From: Chrysopilus asiliformis
Lineage: Eukaryota > Arthropoda > Insecta > Diptera > Rhagionidae
DNA: 64,000 nt
Direction of reading: 5' to 3'
NCBI GenBank assembly: GCA_964034945.1
Contig: OZ035962.1
Coordinates: 21,609,530 to 21,673,529 of the forward strand
In this document: in pieces, positions 57,116 through 64,000 of the stretch
Numbering within the stretch: the stretch's first letter is position 1
Layout: each line of letters opens with the position of its first letter
Made by a program: the position numbers and the translations under genes
Notes under the pieces: model-generated
The model's input: only the letters and a program-made list of their open reading frames with translations
The model's database searches: none
Told to the model about the DNA's origin: nothing

Positions 57116-60100
57116 ATGAGTGGTCGAACTGGTGCAAGGGGCGGTAGAAGGGGACGCCAAACGCATGAGCTTACCCCCGCTTCTCAAAATTCTGTTAATT
57201 CTCAAACTGTCGGTGAAGCTTCGGGTGAACCTTTTGTCTCGGTGCCAAGTCACACATTTCGGCTGGGAATGGAAGAAATTCGTAATCTTATACCGGAATT
57301 GAATCCTGGGAATCCTTTCAGCCTTAGCGTAGTGCAATGGGTGTCTCTTATCGATCAATTAAAGCAAGTGTATTCGTGGAACGACCAATCCACCTTGTTT
57401 TACGCCACTGTCCGTCTGGTTGGGGCTTCGAAATTCTGGGCACAGACAAGAATGGGGACGTTTGACACGTGGGACTCCTTTAAGTCAGATATAGTCAAAA
57501 GTTTTCCATGTATATCAGATGAAGCGACCGTGCACGCTAAACTTGCTGCACGCAAGCGAAAACCCAACGAACCCATTGAAGAATATTTTTATGAAAAACT
57601 GGCACTGGCTAAAACTATTAACTTGAAATCTGAAACTACTATTAATTACATTATTTCTGGTCTCGGGAATAAAGACCTGCAGAATATTCTGGTAGTTGTG
57701 CCACATACTGATCCGGTTGATATTTTATCAAAAATAAAATCATATGAGTGCTTAAATTCAATTAATTTACGATCATTCGAAAAGCAAGTCCCTAAATTCC
57801 AACCCGTTGAACAACCCAATTATGAACGGAAACGTTTTACACCAATGCCAGCTTCTCAGCCTCCACCTAAACGTGCGTCTACCTTAGTACCTTCAACTTT
57901 TTCGGGCAGATGTTACAATTGTGGGTCTGTTGGTCATGTTGCAGCTAAATGTCCACAAAAGAAAAACCAAAATTTAAAGAACGTTCGTAAACTAGATCAT
58001 CAACGATCAGAGTTGTATAGAAAAATCTTAGTTGACGGCAAACACATTGATGCGTACATAGATTTGGGAAGTGAAGTATGCACTATTAAGCAATCTACCT
58101 GTGCGTCATTAGGTTGGGTTGTAGAAAAACACGATCTTGACAACGTCTTGAGTGGGTTTGCAGGAGGCCAATGTCGCCCTCTGGGAAAAATTAATAAAAC
58201 AATCACCATTGATGAAGTATCTCTTCGGACAAATATTTTGGTAGTTGCAGACCAAGCTCAGGATGTGCCAATGCTTGTTGGCCAAACATTTACAAATAGA
58301 CCAGGTGTGAAAGTTATTAAAAGCTGGAAAAAGATCGAAATCCTTAAAGATTCCGGAAGTTCTTTAAAAACAGATGTTCCATCAACTTCACGTCGCCCAC
58401 GGCAGATGAGAATTACTCAAAAGCCCATTCATTTATCTGACGTCAACGTTGGTGATTCTTGTGACCTCAAGGATAAAGAACGGTTGATAGAATTAATTGA
58501 CAAATATAGGGACTGTTTCGCTGTGGAAACAAGTGATTTGGGTCGTGTAAAATGGGCCGAGTTTGAAATCCACCTTACTGACAATACTCCAATAAGATTC
58601 CGTCCATACAGAGTTCCTTACCACCACAATCATGAACTTAAACGTATCATAAAGGACTTATTGGACAATGACATAATTGAAATTTCTAAGTCAGAGTATT
58701 CTAGTCCCTCAATTCTTATTCAAAAAAAAGACGGTACATTTCGGTTATGCGTGGACTACAGGATCTTAAATGAGCGAACAAAAAAGAATTCTTTTCCCAC
58801 TCCTAATATTGAGGAGAGTTTTAATAAGTTATCTGGCGCGAAAATTTTTACGTCACTAGATTTTATGCTGGGTTACCATCAGATACCCGTTAAACCCGAA
58901 CATCGACACTTAACTGCTTTCGTGACACCCGACGGACATTTTCAATATAAGAGACTACCGTTTGGGGTATGTAACGGCCCTGCTGAATTCATGAGCTTTA
59001 TTTCGAAGGTTGAAAAAGCTGTAGACGATCAACGACTCTTAACCCACATGGATGATCTGTTAACCGCTTGTTCTTCTGTCGAAGAAACGTTTGAGGTTTT
59101 AGAGAAAATACTTTTGGTTCTTCGAAAAGCAAAATTAACATTAAACTTAAAAAAATGTTTCTTTTTCAAAGATAAAATCCAATTTTTAGGCCACGAGATA
59201 TCAGCGGGAACGATTCGTCCGGGAATAGGCAAATCCGCGGTAATTGAAAACTATCCGAAACTTCAATCCATAACGGAAGTCCGGCAATTCTTAGGGTTAA
59301 CTAGTTATTTTCGGCGGTTCATTCCGAATTACGCAAAGATCGCATCACCCCTGAATGATTTACTAAAAAAGGGTGCACAATTTTCGTGGAATGAAGATAG
59401 AGAAAAGTCATTTGTGCAATTAAAAGAACAACTTTCTTGCCGTCCACTTTTAGCAATATATGAACCATTTGCAAAGCATGAATTGCACACTGACGCAAGT
59501 AGTAAGGGTTTAGCAGGAATTTTACTACAGGTAGGCACAGATAAAACAATTCAACCAGTCTCGTATTTTAGTCGAGCAACTACCTCAGCAGAACAAAAGT
59601 ACTCCTCATACGAACTAGAAGCGCTCGCCGTTGTTGAAAGCTTGGAGCGATTCAAGTACTATCTCTTAGGGAAACGTTTCATTGTCGTCACCGATTGTGC
59701 AGCCTTGAAGGCTACGAAAAATCAGAAAGACCTTATCCCACGAATTGCTAGATGGTGGCTGAAAATTCAGCAATTTGATTTCGATTTAGAGTATCGCTCT
59801 GGGTCAAGAATGTCTCACGTCGACGCGTTAAGCAGAGCGGTTTGTGGTCCAAGCTCTGAACCAGTTGAAGTAGGTAGTGAAGTATTTGTAGTAGGTATCA
59901 ACGAGCAGGACTGGGTTGTAGTACTTCAGCTAAAAGATCCTAAATTGGTAGAAATCATTGATATTCTTTCTGACGAATCTAAGGCTCGCCGCTCAGAACA
60001 TTCCAAAAATTTCGTTCTTAAAAATCAACGACTATTTCGTAAAACTGAAGATGGTCTTCGGTTTGTTGTGCCTTCGAGTATCAGGTGGCAGATACTTAGG

Positions 60101-61231
60101 ACATATCACGATGGTCTTGGTCACCCTGGACTCGATCGAACGCTTTCTCACGTTAAAAACAGCTACTGGTTTAGTAAAATGCGCACCTTCACTAAAAAGT
60201 ACATCGAAAACTGTATGGAGTGTGCCTACAATAAAAGAGGTCAAGACGAGACTAGACGTCAACTGCACACATTTACAACCGAGCCTATCCCTTTTCACAC
60301 CGTAAACATCGATCACCTCGGGCCCTATCCGAAAAGTGGAAGACAAAATACTCATCTTCTGGGGATAATTGATTCATTCACGAAGTTCGTTATCTTGCGA
60401 CCTGTCAGAAATACAAGTACAAATTCGGTTATCAAGATTCTCAGTGACCTTTCGCAATTTTTTGGGGTTCCATCGAGAATTATTAGCGATAGGGGGACCG
60501 CTTTCACCTCAAAAGGGTTTGAAGAATATTGTGCCGAAAATGGTATCAAACACACGAAAAATGCGGTTCAAACACCACGAGCAAACGGACAAATCGAACG
60601 GTATTTCCGTACTGTCGGAGCAGCTATCTCAAGTATGACAAAACAGTCGAACGGGCGTGATTGGGATGTTCATATCCTGGATATACAGTGGGGATTGAAT
60701 AGTATTACTCATAAAGTCACTAATCAATCGCCACAACAATTACTGTTAGGTTATACACCCAAAGGACTTCTCAAAAATAAGCTCACCGCTGTCATTCACG
60801 GTGACATCGCACAGTCAGAAAAAGAAAGGGATCAAGATCCTAATTTGTCCCTTGAAGTCCTCAGACAACATGCTGCGGATAATATTTTTAACGATAGATC
60901 GAAGCAGGCTGAAAAAGCGAATCGAAAATTAACACCTCCCCGGGCGTATAATGAAGGAGATTTAGTGTTGATCAAGGCCGAACATGGAGCAATTGGTATC
61001 CCCCGCAAGCATTTGCCAAAATATAAGGGTCCATACATCGTGGAAAAAGTTCTTGGTAACGACCGGTATCTTGTAAGCGATCCTCCGGGTGTTAAAATCT
61101 CTGGAAGGTCTTTTAGTTCCGTATGGGCCGCCGACAAAATGAAACCTTGGTGCCAATTCGATGAGCTCGAGCTGGATTTCGAATCCGACGACGAAAATAA
61201 TGAGCCTATTCCACCCAATGTATGTCAATAA
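57116..61231 (+). CDS. Gag-Pol polyprotein of the Ty3/gypsy element (single frame)
   Basis: 1371 aa from ATG at 57116 (MSGRTGARGGRRGRQ); the frame is open a little further upstream but has no earlier ATG. Residues about 50-250 are Gag; CYNCGSVGHVAAKC near 266-279 is a single CCHC zinc knuckle. Protease lies near 305-400, with IDLGSEVCTI where most have D-T/S-G. Reverse transcriptase follows (FRLCVDYRILNE, SLDFMLGYHQIP near 580); its YxDD box reads HMDD near 643-646. RNase H has LHTDAS, SYELEALAVVE, VTDCAALKA and HVDALSR. Integrase has the H-x4-H (near 998) and C-x2-C zinc site, then D (NIDHLGP), D (ISDRG, near 1124) and E (NGQIER, near 1160) with 35 residues between the last two. A GPY-type module (YKGPYIVEKVLGNDRYLV) is near 1304. 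No frameshift between Gag and Pol. Confidence 0.95.
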   Translation: MSGRTGARGGRRGRQTHELTPASQNSVNSQTVGEASGEPFVSVPSHTFRLGMEEIRNLIPELNPGNPFSLSVVQWVSLIDQLKQVYSWNDQSTLFYATVRLVGASKFWAQTRMGTFDTWDSFKSDIVKSFPCISDEATVHAKLAARKRKPNEPIEEYFYEKLALAKTINLKSETTINYIISGLGNKDLQNILVVVPHTDPVDILSKIKSYECLNSINLRSFEKQVPKFQPVEQPNYERKRFTPMPASQPPPKRASTLVPSTFSGRCYNCGSVGHVAAKCPQKKNQNLKNVRKLDHQRSELYRKILVDGKHIDAYIDLGSEVCTIKQSTCASLGWVVEKHDLDNVLSGFAGGQCRPLGKINKTITIDEVSLRTNILVVADQAQDVPMLVGQTFTNRPGVKVIKSWKKIEILKDSGSSLKTDVPSTSRRPRQMRITQKPIHLSDVNVGDSCDLKDKERLIELIDKYRDCFAVETSDLGRVKWAEFEIHLTDNTPIRFRPYRVPYHHNHELKRIIKDLLDNDIIEISKSEYSSPSILIQKKDGTFRLCVDYRILNERTKKNSFPTPNIEESFNKLSGAKIFTSLDFMLGYHQIPVKPEHRHLTAFVTPDGHFQYKRLPFGVCNGPAEFMSFISKVEKAVDDQRLLTHMDDLLTACSSVEETFEVLEKILLVLRKAKLTLNLKKCFFFKDKIQFLGHEISAGTIRPGIGKSAVIENYPKLQSITEVRQFLGLTSYFRRFIPNYAKIASPLNDLLKKGAQFSWNEDREKSFVQLKEQLSCRPLLAIYEPFAKHELHTDASSKGLAGILLQVGTDKTIQPVSYFSRATTSAEQKYSSYELEALAVVESLERFKYYLLGKRFIVVTDCAALKATKNQKDLIPRIARWWLKIQQFDFDLEYRSGSRMSHVDALSRAVCGPSSEPVEVGSEVFVVGINEQDWVVVLQLKDPKLVEIIDILSDESKARRSEHSKNFVLKNQRLFRKTEDGLRFVVPSSIRWQILRTYHDGLGHPGLDRTLSHVKNSYWFSKMRTFTKKYIENCMECAYNKRGQDETRRQLHTFTTEPIPFHTVNIDHLGPYPKSGRQNTHLLGIIDSFTKFVILRPVRNTSTNSVIKILSDLSQFFGVPSRIISDRGTAFTSKGFEEYCAENGIKHTKNAVQTPRANGQIERYFRTVGAAISSMTKQSNGRDWDVHILDIQWGLNSITHKVTNQSPQQLLLGYTPKGLLKNKLTAVIHGDIAQSEKERDQDPNLSLEVLRQHAADNIFNDRSKQAEKANRKLTPPRAYNEGDLVLIKAEHGAIGIPRKHLPKYKGPYIVEKVLGNDRYLVSDPPGVKISGRSFSSVWAADKMKPWCQFDELELDFESDDENNEPIPPNVCQ

Positions 61232-61951
61232 TATTTTATATAAGATATGTTAGTTTTATTTTTTATTTTCTTTAAATATATAAGTACTTGGATTTATTTA
61301 TGTTGTTAGAAACGTTTTAAGAAAAGAAAATGTTTGTGTTCATATAAACCGAAGCGAATGCCGCTTATTTTATTTTACAAGAATTCTATCTTACCTTAAA
61401 TTTAAAAGAAAACTAAAATTATGATTTGAAAATAAAAAGAAAAAGAAAAGTTAGCTAGGACAGATAGTCATTCTCCAACAACAGGCGAATATCCATCGCA
61501 CCTGCATTTTTGCACGTTCCAGTCATCGATTCTAAGTGAATCAGGTAATGAAAATAATTGTTTATACGAATACCATTGAGTGATGGTGGAGGGCACAGGC
61601 TAACGATTTCGCTTCGTTTGCGCTGATGTCTTTCCCATTGCTGGGGTATGTAGCAACATGTAAGTCTCTAGAGCAAGTTGAAAAGGAACAGTACTTGGTA
61701 TTGTTTAAAGTATGAAGAGTTTTGGAAGGTTAATGGGTCATCTAGGCGATTGATTTTGTTTCAGTCTACTATGGTGAGCCCAAACTGAAGCTGAAGTTGT
61801 ATGATAATGCTTTTAGCTTATCATGGCCGCGATGATTAGGGATTTGATTTTGGTTCAGATAACTTTTCATTCAGGCGGAAGAAGCTGAATTTGTGTTTCA
61901 CAAATGAGAAGTGGCCATCACTGAGGACAGTGACACGCAGGATGGTCGAGT
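61232..61951 (+). other. Region between Gag-Pol and the 3' LTR
   Basis: About 720 bp, no long frame, no envelope gene. The sequence next to the LTR (CACGCAGGATGGTCGAGT) is not purine-rich enough for a standard polypurine tract; GGCGGAAGAAG near 61874 is a weak alternative. Confidence 0.55.
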
Positions 61952-62216
61952 TGTAAGAATTGAGTTGATGACCCCCGGTAACACTATACTAACAAAAACT
62001 GCCAGCCTGACAACCCTTGGTTTTAGGTGCGGTGGCCACCGTCCGCGGCCAGAGGCAATTGAAGCGCTAGACCGAGAGGACGTAGTGTTCTGACAAATAT
62101 TAAAAGCTAGCCTTAGGCTTCAGCGGTCATCTGGTTTGGGGGCGCGGGCGGTGGTTAACCAACAAGTGACAGTTATTAGGTATCATTTTTTATATTACTA
62201 ACCAAATAGTCTTACA
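61952..62216 (+). repeat. 3' LTR
   Basis: 265 bp, TGTAAG to CTTACA, followed by the ACTT duplication. Confidence 0.95.
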
Positions 62217-62220
62217 ACTT

Positions 62221-64000
62221 TGAGACTCAAATTAAATTATTCTCTAAACTTTTCAGAAACACAAGCGACTAATTAGCTCGTAATCTACAAAAGCGTTACA
62301 GGAACAGTTTTTAGATAAAAAGCTTCCAAAAGAAAAATCATAAACCCAACTCCAGAGTTTGGAGAATGTCATGAATTTGTGAAAATTCACAAGTAGAATT
62401 TTCTACACTTGACACAATTTTAATGCATTTAAATGGCTTCGCAAATATAAGACTTCATTATTTGACCTAGTTTGTAAAGAATGCTGAGTTTTAAGGACTC
62501 TCAAAGGAAATTGTTTACATTTAACGCTATTCAAATAACAACAATTTTCACAGTTTTCCACATCATATTCCCGTGAAAGAAAATAATGTCCATGGACAGT
62601 AAACAAATAATTTCTAAGGATTTTTCTCGTTCAACCATGGGAGTGCTACAATCCTGATTGAACGGAAGTGCTCACTTTCAAAAAATGAATATTTAACAGT
62701 GGTGAGAATCTGATCTTCATTTGAAAATATTTTAAAAATGAGAAGTATGAAACAGGCAAATCTCTTTAAAGCGTCCACAAAGTGTCCTTCTCCCTTGGTT
62801 GGTTGGTTTGATAGGAGGGGGGTTCACCAGGGAACCCCACGCACGCAGGCCTCAAGTTGTCCTTCTCCCTTAGCTAATGGAAATGATTAATTCCATGATA
62901 TTTTTTTTTTGCTGAAATTAATGTTAGATAGCCTTTAGTAAATCAATTCGACGTTTCATTTGTTATTGCTTTTGATGTTTCCTAACTTTTCCCTTTAATC
63001 AGCCTTTCTACGAATGTTTCGAAATAAATAAAAAAATCCTAATTATCTGTGAATGAAATACAATATCTACGTTGAATTTAAATTCTAAATACGTCAGAAC
63101 TTTGTTGTGGCTTGAATTTTTAACCTTTTCGCAATTATTTCAAGGTTAAATAAATTTGAATTTTGGGAAATTACCTTTGACCTTGTCCCTTTTGAAGTTT
63201 TTCTTAAAGATGTACTGAATTCAATTAATAAAAGGATTATTAGGCACTTAAAACACAGACATCATTAATTATAAGTTTTACCCTTTCGCAATCAAATCAA
63301 TTTAGGTAGGTATACGGTTTTCTTTTTTACAATTTTAGAAAACTGTATCCTTTTTTTAAAAAGGTATTTTTTTTACTTGGGTCTATAGTAGTAACAAATT
63401 TTTTACGGAAATATAAAAAATATTTTTGTTTACTACGAATAAAAATCAAGGAACGACTGTTATAGAAATGATGATCTACTTATAATTTCGGCTAAAATAA
63501 AAGTTATTCTTTCGAGTTTGAAAAGTTTTGTTTGCAATGTAATGAAATTAAGTCATTTCTGTGTCAAAATCAATTCATATATCATTAATCAAATATCATT
63601 AATCCCCATCAGAGTGGTTAAGCAAAGAGAATGATACAAATATTTAGTCTATTTGAGGATTCTAATTGGAATTAAAACTTGTATCTTTAATAGACACTTT
63701 TTTATTGTCTGACAAATTGAGCCGATTGGTCTCAGAACTTTTTCACCAAACGTAAAATCAAGATAATTCTAGTCTGAAACAAGAATGTGCCGCAGGCGAC
63801 ATTTTTTTTTTGAATATATTTTTAGTACAAAAAAAATTTGTGCGTTGCAAAATTCTATATTTCCAAATTACGATCTTTTATTTTTTCACGATAGCCTGTT
63901 CGCAGGCTCTCGTGAGACAAAGACCCTCCAGAGAACGCCCGGTTGCATTCCTTGGCATTTAATTCACCTGAAGACACAAAAGTGAAATTTGTAACGGTAC
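62221..64000. other. Gene-free right flank
   Basis: AT-rich DNA. It includes a 61-bp GC-richer insert between 14-bp direct repeats (62783-62871). No coding sequence or RNA gene is supported. Confidence 0.45.
62783..62871. repeat. Short insert between 14-bp direct repeats
   Basis: TGTCCTTCTCCCTT occurs at 62783-62796 and 62858-62871. Between them lies GGTTGGTTGGTTTGATAGG and GGGGTTCACCAGGGAACCCC-type sequence (with a small hairpin). It could be a tiny retroposed fragment with its target duplication, or a tandem duplication. Confidence 0.5.

Larger units (their letters stand above)
56057..62216 (+). mobile_element. Complete Ty3/gypsy LTR retrotransposon
   Basis: A 6160-bp element: left LTR, tRNA-type primer site, about 790 bp leader, one Gag-Pol frame, about 720 bp trailing region and right LTR. 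ACTT flanks both sides (56053-56056 and 62217-62220). The LTRs look identical base for base, which implies a recent insertion. The order protease, reverse transcriptase, RNase H, integrase defines Ty3/gypsy. No envelope gene is present. No clear purine-rich tract precedes the right LTR. Confidence 0.95.

Noticed and set aside
57092..57358. Minus-strand and alternate-frame open stretches within the Gag-Pol region
   Set aside because: Shadows of the intact 1371-codon frame.

Overview
This is eukaryotic, AT-rich, repeat-laden genomic DNA from an insect, most likely a dipteran. The evidence is spliced genes with GT-AG introns (several only 52-68 nt), two receptors of the insect sugar-taste family, a cyclophilin-40 that resembles the fly form, and a dense load of TA- or TWA-targeting DNA transposons. 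The species cannot be read from the sequence.

Only four host genes can be supported, all in the first 29.5 kb. A small UPF0390-family gene (minus, 453-786) and a six-exon cyclophilin-40 gene (plus, 1376-4625) are divergently arranged around about 590 bp. Two nine-exon sugar gustatory receptor genes follow, head to tail on the minus strand: Gr copy A (6656-23895) and Gr copy B (25715-29506). I assembled both by hand from splice sites. Exons 2-9 match in length and phase between the copies, and both reading frames are intact (about 445 and 431 aa). Copy A is 4.5 times longer because its introns hold transposable elements.

From about 29.5 to 56 kb I find no host gene. The region is a patchwork of non-autonomous DNA transposons (MITEs), foldback elements and an interspersed repeat carrying GACA/CTGT microsatellites. 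Several insertions are nested, and related copies without the insertion supply the empty site, which confirms 3-bp target duplications (TTA, TAA, ATA, probably CTG) typical of PIF/Harbinger elements. One element (31572-32618) still carries pieces of both Harbinger proteins. Three broken transposase genes of an IS630/Tc1-mariner-like, DUF4817-type family are present (7.7, 41.6 and 55.0 kb).

At 56057-62216 lies a complete Ty3/gypsy LTR retrotransposon: LTRs of 265 bp identical by eye, a 4-bp ACTT target duplication and one uninterrupted 1371-codon Gag-Pol reading frame. It is the youngest-looking insertion here. The last 1.8 kb shows no gene.
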